64,000 bases of DNA from Dermatemys mawii (GCA_007922305.1 ML677465.1:475873-539872), one strand, 5' to 3'; counted from the first letter of the stretch, positions 46,141 through 58,116 are shown. The notes: generated by a model not told the origin, from the letters alone. Made by a program: numbers and translations.

Positions 46141-46817
46141 TTTTCTGTAAGTCCGATCATTTTGTTCTTTTCTATAGAGGAAAGGTATTTTATTCATAGG
46201 ATCCTGTATACAAACCTTAATTAGGTGGCCCTCAATTCCTGCAGCAGAGCAAAACTGAATTATTGTGCACACTCCCAGAACCCTGTGCTAACTCAGCACT
46301 GAAGTATGGGTCATGGCTCCTCATTTCACACCATATCCTCAGCTGCTGTGGCAGAGAAGTGCTGAATTATGCAGCCAAATTAACTAATTTATTAAGTGAA
46401 ACCCTTCATTTCTATTGAGGGCAACCCAAAAATTCAGCAGAATACAAAGCTACAACTTATAGACATGACTGCTGTGCATCGTAGGAGAAGGACTGCACTT
46501 GGCATGTACCAGGCCACTGCAAAAGAGCAGAATGAAGGCTGGAGGAAGTGGAAAAAATGGACAACTGAGGGAGAACGGAGCCCTAGAGGATCAGAGGTTA
46601 GAAGGGACAGTGGGAAGTCCTGGGAAGCATCTGGAAGGGCTGCATTGGGGGTAGGGGGCAGTGAGTACTGCTGCCGATAGACTAAAAGGCTTGCACCCAT
46701 AAAGAGTAGACTCCCCAAGTTTCCATGCCCTGCATAAATAGCCTGGAGGGAGAACATGCATCTTCTTTATGGTCTTCTTTATTCTGAACAGATAGATTTG
46801 CTTGGGCCCACCAATAC
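46141..46817. other. Intron sequence 3' of DOCK exon d
   Basis: Nothing recognised; the plus frame 46396-46680 is not supported. Confidence 0.35.
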
Positions 46818-46921
46818 CTTATATAGAATGAGGTCATGTTCACCGTCATGCAGGGTTGTACCATCCGGTCTCATCAGCTTCACAAAGGCCATGGAGAAAA
46901 TTCTTTCACTTTTGTCCTTAG
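46818..46921 (-). CDS. DOCK5-like: DOCK exon d (end of DHR-1 domain)
   Basis: 104 nt, acceptor CTCCTAG, donor AAG|GTATTG. The first two bases (CT) complete a serine codon from exon c. It then reads [20 protein letters not shown] followed by [14 protein letters not shown]. This is the conserved C-terminal part of DHR-1 (KDKSE.IFA.AFVKLM..DGT.L.DGEHDL..YK in relatives). It ends in phase 0. The intron before it, 8.7 kb long, is mostly one DIRS-like element plus a CR1 copy. Confidence 0.95.
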
Positions 46922-47734
46922 CTAGGAGACACAAAACCACCAAATCAGGGGATGTCTGTTCAGGGAGAACAAATGATACTTACTGTAATTGTGTTCCAGT
47001 GAGGTGTGCACACGCAAGGGGTGGTGTTATGATATACTAAACACAGTCCTGCTCCTATAGTGGGTGACCTGGGAAACTCCTCAGAGCCCTATGGTCAGGG
47101 GGGTATTGTGGGGCTCTGGGCTGAGTTCTGGATGGAAATGCCCCACCCTAGTTGTGGTAGGGGGGCTACCCCATGGGGATTTCCCCATTCTGCCTACACA
47201 GACATCACCTCACACAGAGGCGCCTGAGAGAACTCCCTGCCTACCCCCACTTCTAACCACCCCCACACAAAGAGGGGGTGGTTAAAGGGCATCCCCCCCC
47301 CAATCACGAGAAGGAGGCACTAGATCACATACACAGAGGTGTTTGTTGGCGTGCGTCCCCCAACATACAAGGAGCATTATGCCTCCAGAATCAGGATTGG
47401 CTTTAAATACAAAATTGTTTCAAATAAATACAAGTGAGGTCCTTAGTTGGCTGCTAGTTTTTGTGCAGGAAATAGTTAAATACATTTTACCAAGAAGCCT
47501 TTCTTCTATGGTATCTCATTTCTAGAATAGTAGACAACCACAACTTTATAAGATAAACAGAAATTTTATATAATTTAAACCAAACAGAGGAACTAGTAAT
47601 AAATAATTGCATACAGACCCAGTACTAAGATTATCCCCAAATGAAAACTGTTTTACTGTGAAGTTAAAGGTGGGATGGGGGGTAGGATGGAGCAACACAT
47701 ACCTGTAATAAACTGTTTACTAATTCTAGATGTT
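46922..47734. other. Intron sequence 5' of DOCK exon d
   Basis: The segment holds a C/G homopolymer-like 'catcccccccccaatcacg' near 47290. Otherwise unassigned. Confidence 0.35.
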
Positions 47735-48945
47735 GTTAGAACATAAGAACATAAGAATGGCCGTACTGGGTCAGGCCAAAGGTCCATCCAGCCCAGTATC
47801 CTGTCTACTGACAGTGGCCAATGCCAGGTGCCCCAGAATGAGTGAACCTAACAGGTAAAGATCAAGTGATCTCTCTCCTGCCATCCATCACCCCCCTCTG
47901 ACAAACAGAGGCTAGGGACACCATTCCTTACCCAGCCTGGCTAATAGCCATTAATGGACTTAACCTCCATGAATTTATCCAGTTCTCTTTTAAACCCTGT
48001 TATAGTCCTAGCCTTCATAGCCTCCTCAGGCAAGGAGTTCCACAGGTTGACTGTGCGCTGTGTGAAGAAGAACTTCCTTTTATTTGTTTTAAATCTGCTG
48101 CCCTCTAATTTCATTGGGTGGCCCCTAGTTCTTCTATTATGGGAACAAGTAAATAACTTTTCCTTATTCACTTTCTCCACACCACTCATAATTTTATATA
48201 CCTCTATCATATCTCCCCTTAGTCTCCTCTTTTCCAAGCTAAGAGGTCCTAGCCTCTTTAATCTCTCCCCATATGGGACCCGTTCCAAACCCCTAATCAT
48301 TTTAGTTGCCCTTCTCTGAACCTTTTCTAATGCCAGTATATCCTTTCTGAGATGAGGAGACCACATTTGTACGCAGTATTCAAGATGTGGGCACACCATG
48401 GATTTGTATAAGGGCAATAACATATTCTCCATCTTAGTCTCTATCCTTTTTTTAATGATTCCTAACATCCTGTTTGCTCTTTTGACTGCTGCTGCAGACT
48501 GCATGGACGTCTTCAGAGAACTATCCACGATGACTCCAAGATCTTTTTCCTGAGTAGTTGTAGCTAAATTAGCCCCCATCATATTGTATGTATAGTTGGG
48601 GTTATTTTTTTCCCATGTGCATTACTTTACATTTATCCACATTAAATTTCATTTGCCATTTTGTTGCCCAATCACTTAGTTTTGTGAGATCTTTTTGAAG
48701 TTCTTCACAGTCTGCTTTGGTCTTAACTATTTTGAGCAGTTTAGTATCATCTGCAAACTTTGCCATCTCACTGTTTACCCCTTTCTCCAAATCATTGATG
48801 AATAAGTTGAATAGGATTGGTCCGAGGATTGACCCTTGGGGAACACCACTAGTTACCCCTCTCCATTCTGAAAATTTACCAATTATTCCTACCCTTTGTT
48901 CCCTGTCTTTTAACTAGTTCTCAATCTATGAAAGCATCTTCCCTG
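47735..48945 (-). mobile_element. CR1 LINE, antisense, best preserved copy in the window
   Basis: The 3' end at 47740 ('aacataagaacataagaatg') is followed by an ORF2 C-terminal frame of 213 codons without a stop (47941-48582; [36 protein letters not shown]). Upstream is the catalytic box FADDTK (48602-48790). The two frames are separated by one frameshift. It is 5' truncated near 48945, the common fate of CR1 copies. Confidence 0.93.
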
Positions 48946-49742
48946 TTAATTGCATGTGGATCAGTAATTACATTTAAAGTCAAAGAAAGGACCAAAATAC
49001 AAGTTCACCCAGGGTTCTATTTTCCCTAGGGGCGGCCCTCTGCACATGACAGATAATTTTGCCTAGCAGTATCCATAAAGAGGCGGTGCTCATGTCTTGT
49101 GGCCATAGCCCCTCCCTTGGCTATATGAGGTGGTGCCACCCCAACCCCCATCAGTTCTATCACACCGAGTTCAGACTCCAATGCAGAAGAGATGGAGAAT
49201 GGGCTGTGGAATACATGTCTTGAGAATCACAGCTACAATAAGTAACCCGTATCTTCTTCTTTGAGTAGATGCAGCCATATATTCCACTTAGGTAACTCAC
49301 ATGCAGTACCCACAAGAGTGGAGTCCAGAGTCCACTTAAACAAGGACTGAGGGACTGCTCTACCAAAGTTCACAACTGCTCTGGATGCTACAGTAATGGC
49401 ATAATCATTAAGTGCATGCACGGACAACCAAGCGGTGATCCTGCAAATGTCCAATACCGAAATGTCACTTTAAAACACCATCAGCACAGCCTGTGCCCTT
49501 GTAGAGTGAGCTTGCACCCTTTGAGGGGATGTAGTTAACACTATTTTGTATGCAGTCTTGATGCAGGAAGTTATCCACCTGCAGATCATCTGTGAAGAGA
49601 CTATTTGTCCCTTCAGCTGATCTGCTCGAATGGAGGTCCCATCAGAACTGCTAACACAATATTCTTCTTAGCATATGTGCAACGTGCCTCAGGTGGCACA
49701 TGACCAGGATTCATCACTGAATTTGGTCCACTGGTTAGATCG

Positions 49743-49967
49743 TTAGCTTCCCCAGCTTGGGGAGGGTACTGATTGGGAGTGCGATTTGAATGCTGATCCA
49801 TCAGCCCCAAGACAGTACTGAGGTCCCCCAAAGGAACTGGATTTTCTCACTGGTGGGTGGAGAGGAAGAACTCCTTTCAAGAACCTGGTCACCACAGTGT
49901 TCAAAAATATTGATCTCCTCTGGGTCACTGTATGAAACATTGACAGTACAGCCAGGTGGACCTTCAA
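49743..49967 (-). pseudogene. DIRS-type tyrosine recombinase remnant (second copy)
   Basis: MKVHLAVLSMFHTVTQRRSI and VVTRFLKGVLPLHPPVRK parallel the segment at 30081-30455. The downstream catalytic part is not readable. Together with RT and gag remnants further upstream on the same strand it defines the enclosing element. Confidence 0.65.
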
Positions 49968-50912
49968 TTAACTGAATGCAAAACCTCTAGATGCAACAAA
50001 TACTCCAAGAGGTCCTGAATCCCAGTTAATATCTGTTGAACCCCACGAGCCAATCACCACACCGAAGAATGTTTCCATTTAGCCAAATAGGCCAGTCTGG
50101 TGGAGGGTTTCCTACTATTGAATAAAACCTGTCCAACAGCCTCCAAACATTGTTCCTCCTCCTCATTTAACCATGGAGCAGCCACGCGGTGATATGTAGA
50201 AAGCTGAGTGCTGGATGCTGACTGTGATGCAGAGTATGGAGGTCAGGGTGAAGAGAAAGAAACATGGAAGGCTGAACTGAAAACTCCAGGTCAGAGAAGC
50301 AGCATCGCCTGGGCCATGCTGGAGCAATGAGGATGACCATAGCGTGGTCCAATTTGAGTTTGAAGATTACCTGTGAATCAGAAGGAAACCATACAGGAGT
50401 GCTGATTCCCCACCTACGTGAAAGGCGTTGATAGGGAGCCTTGAGTGATGCCTGACTTAGAGCAGAACAGACTGATCATAGGAAAGACCCACTTTGCAAA
50501 GCTGGACACTGGACTTCAGAGATCATTTGTGACTGAGGGAGAAATTCCTACTGAGGTGATCCACAAATTGATTCTGGGCCTCGGGTAAATGACTGACTAC
50601 CAGAGTAACATTCTCTCCAATGCAAAACTGCCAAAGCCTGATTGCTTCCTGCCACAGCACTCTAAAGTGTGCTCCTCTTTGTTCACATAATACAGCACAG
50701 TGGTATTGTCATAAGAATGTGAATTGCGAGGCCCACGGTGCAATCTCAAAAGGCGTGACATACATTGTAATTGGCCTGAAGCTCCAGAATGTTGATATGA
50801 AGAAAACAGAGCTCCCTGTTCAGACCACAGATCCTGAACTCTCAGCTCAGAAGAACCAGCCCCTGGAAGGAAGTGTTCTGAAGGTCCAGCACAGCAAACC
50901 AGACATTCTGAT

Positions 50913-51290
50913 TTAAAGTGGGAGGATCGTGATCACCAGGAATAGCGTGTATCTGATATATTTGTTGAGGTTGCGGAGATCGAGACTAGGTCTCACCCCT
51001 CTTTTGGATTTGGGAACCAGCAAGTACCAGAAATAAAACCCTTTGTCTTGGTGCCAGTGAGTTATATGAGCCTGTGGTGTCCATGCTCCAGGAATATTCA
51101 GGGTCTGGGGGCCCAGGTCCACCAATATTTGGGACTGGGTCTCTCCCCAGCCTCCCGTGCCACCACCACCACCGACAGTGTAGCGAGGCGGAAGTGGCTC
51201 CATGCCACTCCCAGGAGTGACCGGAATGGCTCTATGGCCCTGGGAGGGAGTGTCTCCGCACATTGCCCCCGCCTCGGGCACCAACTCCAC
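50913..51290 (-). pseudogene. DIRS-type reverse transcriptase N-terminal remnant
   Basis: The end of the frame reads DKGFYFWYLLVPKSKRGVRP and SLDLRNLNKYIRYT, matching the RT entry motif (KGFYS.YF.VPKK.GG.RP.LDLR.LN). The preceding part is GC-rich and not conserved. Later RT motifs are lost. Confidence 0.65.
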
Positions 51291-51884
51291 AGCTCCTATT
51301 GGCCAGGAACTGCGGCCAATGTGAGCTGTGGGGGCGGTGCCACACGCTGAGACCTCCCGCCCTCACCCCACCTAGGAGCCGCTGCCAGAGGGGTGTACAG
51401 GTCGCTTTCAGGAGCCACCCAACATAAGCACCACATCCCTCACCCTCTTCCACACCCCATCCCTCTGCCCCAGCCCAGAGCCCACTCCCACTCTCAAAAT
51501 CCCTCCCAGAGCCTTAGGCTGTTGTGGGGACAGGGCAAGACTTGGACCTGTTCTGGGCATCACCAAAAATTACATAAACCTGCCGCCCCTGCTTGGTGCT
51601 GCTGAGGGAGCTCCTCCACAGCTCCTCATGGTAGTAGAGACTGAACCTGCTTGAGGAGCAGTGTCTTGTGAGAAGGGTCCCTAAAGAGAGACAGGGTAGT
51701 GGGTGAGGAAGAGGGTCAGAAAGGAACAGGATGGCATAACCCAGTCTGACGGTGCTCAAGACCCAGCTGTCAGTGGTAACAGCCTCAAATAGCGTGAAAT
51801 TGAGCTGAAGATGGGGACGGGGATATAAAAGTCCCAATTGCATTGCTGCCCTGGCCCGTATAAGTCAAAACGAGCGCATGGTAA

Positions 51885-52540
51885 GAACATATGAACATAA
51901 GATGGCCAGACCAGATCAGACCAAAGGTCCATCTATCCCAGTGTGGCAGGGCAGGGGTAAAAACCCCTAGAGTGCCCTGCCTCTGCACGGTAAACCCTGC
52001 TTGCAGGCAGGAGGCTCCAGGGCAGGGGCTGGCCCTAGCCGCAAGACTGCAGAGCTAAAAACCCTAGTGAAGGTTACTGCAGGGAGCTCGGCTGGGTTAA
52101 AGGGCCACAGCTGCAGCTGGGATCAGGAGGCAGGATCAAAACGCTGACTCATGGTCAGCAAGGGAAGAGGGGCCTAGACAGGGAGAGGAAGGCTGTGATG
52201 CTTTCTCCAGGCTGCGAGACAGGTATCTTGGGGGCTGAGAGGCCAACAGCCCAGAACTGTGGGGCCACTGTTGTGGGGGTTTGTGGGGTGCACAGATTGT
52301 TTCACAAGGACACCTTTGTAAATAAAGGACACGTGGGGCAGCACTAAGACTGTGTGGAGGCCTTTGTTGAGACCAGAGAGACCACAGGGGGCACGGACCC
52401 TGTGACACCCCGTATCCTGTTTTCCAACACTGGCCAATGCCAGGTGCTTGAGAGGGAATGAACAGACAGGAATCATCAAGTGATCCATCCTCTGTCACCC
52501 ATCCCCAGCTTCTGGGTAAATGCCAGGGGAGGACAAGTAA
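51885..52540 (-). mobile_element. CR1 LINE 3' end, antisense, interrupted by a solo LTR
   Basis: CR1 tail text ('gaacatatgaacataagatg' to 'atctatcccag') resumes after the LTR with 'tatcctgttttccaacactg', and the gap falls within one CR1 word. It ends about 52540. Confidence 0.85.
51942..52407 (+). mobile_element. Solo LTR, 466 bp, with 5-bp duplication
   Basis: The element runs TGTGGCAGGGC ... CCCTGTGACA. Flanks CCCAG (51937-51941) and CCCCG (52408-52412) match at 4 of 5 positions. A likely poly(A) signal 'tgtaaataaaggacac' lies near 52318. No coding sequence. Confidence 0.82.
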
Positions 52541-52663
52541 TTGTTCTTCAAATTTAGACCTAGTTGTCCAGTTAACAAAATTGTACTTGGACATCAGTGC
52601 CTGCTGGTTCACAATACTCATTTGCAGGTGTAGTAGGAAGAGGGCCTGAAACATAAGCCCATG

Positions 52664-53340
52664 TATCAGAGGCCTGAGGCCTGGGCTAAGGTAGTCAAAA
52701 CTTTGCTGATATAAAGCAAAGTTAAGCTGTGAGGAAGAGGCAGGCCCTGCTCCCAGAATCTGGCAAGAACGGAGCTATTATTGCAGAAACACACATTCCT
52801 AAGTAGTGTTAGGCACAAGAATATACATGCAAACATATTCCAGAAAGGTGATACCAGAACACCTTGATATCAAACACATTCCCCAAAGATAACAGAAACA
52901 TGGTGACCCATCCTAAAGATGAGGTCAGGAGGACAGCATGGTGGACAGAGATGTTTTGATTGAACCAATATGTACAAGGTAATGGGTAGCATCCAAAAGC
53001 ATCAGATGGTGGCACCTAGATACCTCAGAAGTAATGCGTAATTCGTTTGTGTCAGTGTATAAAGATGTATCTCAGAGGGAGTGTCTTTGTCTGGCCCAGG
53101 GGATAGTGGAAAGTCCCACCACTAACTGAGCTAGTCCATTGCAATGGGCGTACATGTGTTAGTGCACCTGTAACCATTGAGCCAGGGCAGTAGGACCGTG
53201 CTCCATTGACAATAAACCTGACCAAGATTTTTCTCTACAAGTCAGTGGATTCATTGGGTCATTCGATCGGAGCCCATTGTATGGGCACTGTGCACAGAGC
53301 TGGGACAGCATGCTGAAAGAATACACATGCAGCCAAACAT
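52664..53340 (+). mobile_element. Probable solo LTR (U3-R-U5 plan)
   Basis: It starts TGTATCAGAGGCCTGAGGCC. TATA-like 'cagtgtataaagatg' lies near 53056 and 'gacaataaacctgacc' near 53210, the spacing expected of an LTR. The right end is uncertain and no duplication was confirmed. Confidence 0.55.
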
Positions 53341-53565
53341 CTGACCACAGAAGAGAAGAGGAGGTATAAATTTTCCTACCTACTAAGTCCACCCTTTTGG
53401 ACTTCTTGTCCTTGGGCAAATATTTACACCTGCCCTGCCAGGCCCTATCATTCACAACCGGGGAATTATGGACAGGGTGGGAATAGACGCTATTAAAACA
53501 CTACACAGATATGAAACAAACTTTCTCTCAACATTTGTCACAGGTGGCACTGAAGCTGGAGTACA

Positions 53566-53851
53566 CTAAAGAACCTTTGCAGGCTCCAGGAATGCATCAT
53601 TAATAGGGAGGGCTACCCTCCCTCGGGCAGACAGCTGGAGAATATCCAGTAATTTGTGAGTATTCTCCTTCAGGAACTCTGCCCAAGGTAGCAGCCAGAT
53701 GCTGCAGAAGGTCCTGGTAGGCCTTGAAATCCTCAGGCACCAAGGCATAAGAGGACCCTGGTAATATTGAATTGTCAGAGGAGGAGGATGAAGCGGGCAG
53801 CTGCAACAGGGGTCGGTCCTGCCCCTGAATTGTTGGACCTGGGTGGAACAA
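53566..53851 (-). pseudogene. DIRS-type gag remnant
   Basis: Two overlapping frames hold EDFKAYQDLLQHLAATLGRV and, shifted, LLDILQLSARGRVALPINDA. Both are gag text of the DIRS family (DDF.AYQ.L..R.A..L and L.DIL...GPARVALPIN.A). The frame change between them shows the decay. Confidence 0.65.
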
Positions 53852-55618
53852 CTTCAGAGGCCTGGAGAGGGGAAGCCAACCGAAGCCTCAGTTTGCAGTG
53901 GATCAACAACTGCAGCCACTCATGTGCCCGGTGATCTTGCTCTGGAACAGGATGAGGAGTGCGACTTCCAAGACCAAGAAGCATCCTATAGATTCCAGTG
54001 AGGCCACTGGGGATACAGGTAGGGCATTGGTGGCCAGTGGGCCCCAGGCCACGGCCCATGTTCTGACTACCAGACTCAATAGTAATGTTGCTCCAAGAAT
54101 GGTCCTCGACACATATCAGGTGATGGTGAGTGGGAGGAGGACCCTGACCTGGATCCTGAGAAGCCCCAGGTCTCTGGGGACAGTGGTGGAGCTAGCCCCA
54201 ATGGCACAAGCAACCAGTCCCACTCATTTGCTACCCAGCAGGAAAGAGGTACTGGTGCTGATAATGGAACTGGTACAACCAGAGCCAAATACATCACAGT
54301 TGCATCCAGTGCTGGGAGTGGTGCCGGTATTGCGGTCAGCAGCAGTGGTGACACAGCAGATGGTGCCGGCATCAAAAATGGGATCTTCCACCAAAACAAT
54401 GTTGGTGTCGAGGAGTCCAGAACCAATAGACAGAGTAGATCTGCTGCCACCCGGTAGACCACTGACATGGGGAGAGACAGTGCTGGCATCATTGTCATCA
54501 GTACCAGATCAACAAACATCCCAGGGCTGGAACCAGAGTCAACAATATGGGCACCTGCACATCTCTAGGCAGTACCAGGCAGCAGTTTGAAGGACCTACT
54601 CCATCCCACACGCTGGCAGTAGCATGAGGCTGGTCCATACTCTTCTTAGAGGAAGAGTCTCCATCAGACCAGGAGAGGTACTGACTGGTCTTATGAGATC
54701 TTTTCTTCAGTTCATCTGAGGAGGCAAATGGCGCTTCTGTCTCTTGTGAGAGACACTAGCCCTGGAACGTGGAGTGGCATCCCTCACAGAGCCTGAGGGT
54801 CACTGCTGATCCGATTCAAGCCCCGCTACTGAAACAGTCTTCAGGGCCTGCTCGAGGAGGTGCTGCTTCAGCCAAAGGTCTCTAGATACTTGAGTCCTTT
54901 TAGAACAATTTACAAATCAAACCCTCGCCCAAACAGAGCAAACACCTTGTGTGGGGATCACTAACGGGTATCACCCCTCCGCCCCTCCCTCACAAACACA
55001 TACAATGGACAGTGTTTGAACCCTGGTGAGGGCATCATCCAGGACAACTAACTATACCAACTTACCAACACTAAAAAGGGTACTAACAAGCTACACAACT
55101 GTGAAAACTATATACAGAGAAAACTCCCAGTAACTGAGAAGGGACCGTGAGGTGAAAACCACACAGGGCTCAGACTCCAGCCATGGCCATGAGGGGAGTA
55201 GGAGCACTGCCGCCTCATATAGCCAGAGGAGGGGCAACAACCACAAGGCATGAATGCTGCCCCTGCCCCACAAGTACTGCTAGGCAAAATTCTCCAGCTC
55301 CGGTGCACTGTGCGTGTGCAAACCAGCTTGGAATACACAGCTGTGTCTAGTCAAAGAAGAACACTGAAGACAAAAATCACTGTGGAGGAGGGACAGGTCA
55401 GGCCACACAGAAGCAGTTAGGGGCTGCCTATCAGTTGCAGTGCTTGTTCCCTGGAGCTGGGAAGCCTTTCAAAGCTGTCCCAGCCAAAACCACATGCTAC
55501 TGCCCACCCTGTGCCATCACATGATGTTTTCAGTCCTGCAGCTTGACTCTAGAGGAGAAGCCCTAGCCCTTGCCAAGACCACTAACAGAACAAGATCAGA
55601 AGCAGAAGGAAAACTTAC

Positions 55619-55691
55619 AGTCACTGGAAGAGCGGTGCCTGAAGGTGAATCTCAGATGGGTCCTGTGAACGTCCTCAATGGGAACCGCAAT
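55619..55691 (-). CDS. DOCK5-like: DOCK exon c (DHR-1 domain, short exon)
   Basis: 73 nt, acceptor TCTCCTAG, donor ACT|GTAAGT. It encodes IAVPIEDVHRTHLRFTFRHR and then SSSD plus the first base of a serine codon completed by exon d. DOCK-A proteins have (V/I)A(I/V)PIEDV.R.HLRFTFRHRSS at this point, so recognition is secure despite the small size. The right end of a large DIRS-like element lies only about 250 bases downstream in the intron. Confidence 0.95.
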
Positions 55692-55839
55692 CTAGGAGAG
55701 AAGAGCCAGCATCAGCACAGGAGGGAATAGGCCCAGTCATGGGTTCATCAGAGGACCTAAGCTTCGATAGAGCCAAAGGTTAGCCATGGATTAAGACGCT
55801 CAATCCAGAACTCCATTCTGTTTTTAACTAGTAAAGTGC

Positions 55840-55965
55840 AGAGATCTGAACATGTGTCTGTGCACGTCCATCTGTGTGCGTGGCTGTGCATACATGTGTG
55901 TGCCTGTGTCCACACCAGGATGTCTGTGCATGCGAGTCCACATGTGCATATGGAGGTATCCTGGC
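55840..55965. repeat. TG/CATGTG-rich low-complexity stretch
   Basis: Alternating 'gtgtgtctgtgcacgtcc', 'catacatgtgtgtgcctgtg' blocks form a degenerate microsatellite. It keeps four frames open, which explains the Cys/His/Val-rich predicted peptides. Confidence 0.7.
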
Positions 55966-56056
55966 ACTTTGTGTATATCTGTGTGCCTGTGTTCATATCC
56001 ATCTATAACGATATGCGGCCATACTCCCATTCATGACTGGGGCTGAATCCCTAGAG

Positions 56057-56371
56057 CAGGGGTAGGCAACCTATGGTACAAGTGCCAAAGGCGGCACGCG
56101 AGCTGATTTTCAGTGTCACTCACGCTGCCCGGGTCCTGGCCACCGGTCTGGGGGGCTCCTCATATTAATTTAATTTTAAATGAAGCTTTAAATGGACATT
56201 TAAAAAACCTTTATTTACTTTATATACAACATATATAGTTTAGTTATATATTAAAGACTTGTAGAAAGAGACCTTCTAAAAACATTCAAATGTATTACCA
56301 GCACACGAAACCTTAAATTAGAGTGAATAAGACAACTCGGCACACCACTTCTGAAAGGTTGCCTACCCCTG
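56057..56371. mobile_element. hAT MITE, 315 bp, exact 8-bp target duplication
   Basis: The left end is CAGGGGTAGGCAACCTATGG and the right end in reverse is CAGGGGTAGGCAACCTTTCAG. CCCTAGAG is repeated exactly on both sides (56049-56056, 56372-56379). AT-rich interior, no gene. Confidence 0.93.
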
Positions 56372-56379
56372 CCCTAGAG

Positions 56380-56961
56380 AATGCAAGCCAGGTTTCACTG
56401 AGGACAGCAGGCTGGGGCAAGACACATGGAGTTCAGTCAGTGCTGTGGGATTGCCTAGGGAGTGTAGAGCTGATCTATTCAGCTTCTGTTACTCCCATTG
56501 CTCTCAGGACTCAGGGCCTTGAGGAAAGGAGCTCCCAGTAACCATGGACACAATGGCTGCTTGTCTCTACACATGTGGGATTTGCTCTTCTGCCACAGCT
56601 CTCTCTACGGACTGAGGTGTACGATCACCCCTGTTCTCCATACAGTGGATCATTAAGCAATATTCAGTCTCAGAGCTGACCTCTTCCCTCCTCTGTTTGC
56701 ATGGGAACTTTGCTCATTGGGGAGCGATTTCTCTAGCCAGAGGAGACTCCCTCAGGCTGTTCATTCTCCTTGCATAAGAGAAATATGAGAACTGTAATTC
56801 TTAACAGTCTGCCTAGCTTCTGTGTGAGTCAGGAGGAGACAGACTAGATTAGAACAGACCTCACACCTGGGACCCAGCCAACTCAGATTGCATATCCAAG
56901 ATCCCAATCACAGCTGATCCCCTTCCCAACCACCTCCAAAGCTGGGGAAGTTGAAACAGAC
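56380..56961. other. Intron sequence between DOCK exons b and c
   Basis: Nothing recognised apart from exon borders. Confidence 0.35.
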
Positions 56962-57060
56962 CTTCACTGTCTCCATCCACCGCTGTTGCCGCTGCTGGTA
57001 ATAGACCACAGAACGATATTCACTTGAAGGCTTGTCACCAGCGCCCGGAAAAATCACATT
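56962..57060 (-). CDS. DOCK5-like: DOCK exon b (DHR-1 domain)
   Basis: 99 nt, phase 0 at both ends, acceptor ATTTCCCAG. It encodes 33 residues starting [20 protein letters not shown] and ending with a Gln/Arg-rich segment and WMETVK. The family counterpart has [19 protein letters not shown]....RW.ETVK, so length and motif spacing match. The donor is unusual: AAG|GTCTGT instead of a GTRAGT-type site. The reading frame on both sides and the homology end exactly there, so I accept the exon border. Confidence 0.94.
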
Positions 57061-57445
57061 CTGGGAAATGGACAGCCAGGGGAAAGTCAATTAATGGTAA
57101 GCTTTTAATATTTACTAGGCAAATAGTCTTCCTGCATCCAGGCAATTCAGAGCTGCAGCATTTCTGCCACAGACATGGAAATCAACAATTAAGAACAGAA
57201 ATACTGCATGCTGACCAATATGCCAACCAGCCCACTCTAGCCTTTGCCATCCCATCCAGTGGCTTCCAACTGCCCACCCAACGCATGGTTTCCTTCCCAC
57301 CTCCTGGCTGTGCCATCCTGCACAAAGAGGCACCCCCCTGCCCTCACTGTTCTGCTAGCCTGGCATACATAGTCCCTGTTATAACTGTGTCACTTGTACT
57401 GAATCATCATTGCTTGTCCCTGGGCCGCACTTCCCAGTGAGAGTC
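57061..57445. other. Intron sequence 5' of DOCK exon b
   Basis: The plus frame 57024-57440 overlaps exon b antisense and intron; no domain. Treated as intron. Confidence 0.35.
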
Positions 57446-58116
57446 TGTGATGGGGGATCCATCCCATACTGACTAGTAAGAGGTTAATAGAGCCCTAGGG
57501 AGGCTGCACAGAAAGCAGCCAAAAGGAACCAATCAGGGCCTGCAAGCCCATATAAGACGAGCCGCAGGGCAGAGAAGAATCGGTGGCTCCCTGGAGCTTG
57601 AGGAGGGAAGGCTGGGCCTCGAGTAGGCTGGGCCTCAAGAAGGCAGCAGCCCTGTAGCACCTTGGCTAGAGCAGTGTAGGCAGGAACCCGGGAAGAAGAG
57701 ACGGAGCTCCAGCCAGGCTCCTGAGACTGAGGAGGGTGCTGTAGCCCCAGGGAAGCGGCCCAAGGAAATGCAGTGAGAGTAGAGGCAAAGGAATGCAGTA
57801 AGTGACTGCAGTTCAGAGGGTCCCTGGGTTGGGATCTGGAGTAGTGGGCAGGCCTGGGTTCCCCCCATTCGCCACTGCAGATACCACTGGGAAAGTGTCT
57901 GGACTACTGAGGAAGGGGGAACAAGGAGAGTGACACAGCCGGAGGGCCGAGCCCCAAAGAGGACATTTCAGGTCCCGACACTTGCGAGAGAGGCTGCAGG
58001 CAGACTGCAGGGAAGGAGGAATGGGGTGCAAACTGAAGAGGGGAAGTCTGCCTCGAGCTAATCCCCAGAATGACGAGGAGGCACCAGTCCATCGGTGAGC
58101 GATGAGCACCATGACA
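57446..58116 (+). mobile_element. Solo LTR, 'gggtccctgggt' family (copy 4)
   Basis: The element runs TGTGATGGGGGATCC ... GAGCACCATGACA. TATA box 'cccatataagacgagc' near 57550, then 'gagggtccctgggttgggat', 'gtgggcaggcctgggttccc' and 'gacgaggaggcaccagtcc'. Flanks GAGTC and GAACC agree at only 3 of 5 positions, so the duplication is doubtful. Confidence 0.72.

Larger units (their letters stand above)
49250..55365 (-). mobile_element. DIRS-like retrotransposon with inverted ends and later insertions
   Basis: The left end (49253-49300, 'ttcttctttgagtagatg') and the right end in reverse (55322-55363, 'ttcttctttgactagaca') are inverted repeats that also share the following 'TATTCCA'. On the minus strand, in order, remnants are gag-like (53566-53851), RT-like (about 50950-51070) and recombinase-like (49743-49967), the DIRS gene order. 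A CR1 (51885-52540) carrying a solo LTR and another LTR (52664-53340) sit inside. Confidence 0.75.

Noticed and set aside
53898..54590. 230-codon plus frame
   Set aside because: It lies antisense to the 5' region of a DIRS-like element and is Ser/Thr/Val-rich without domain; no conserved motif.
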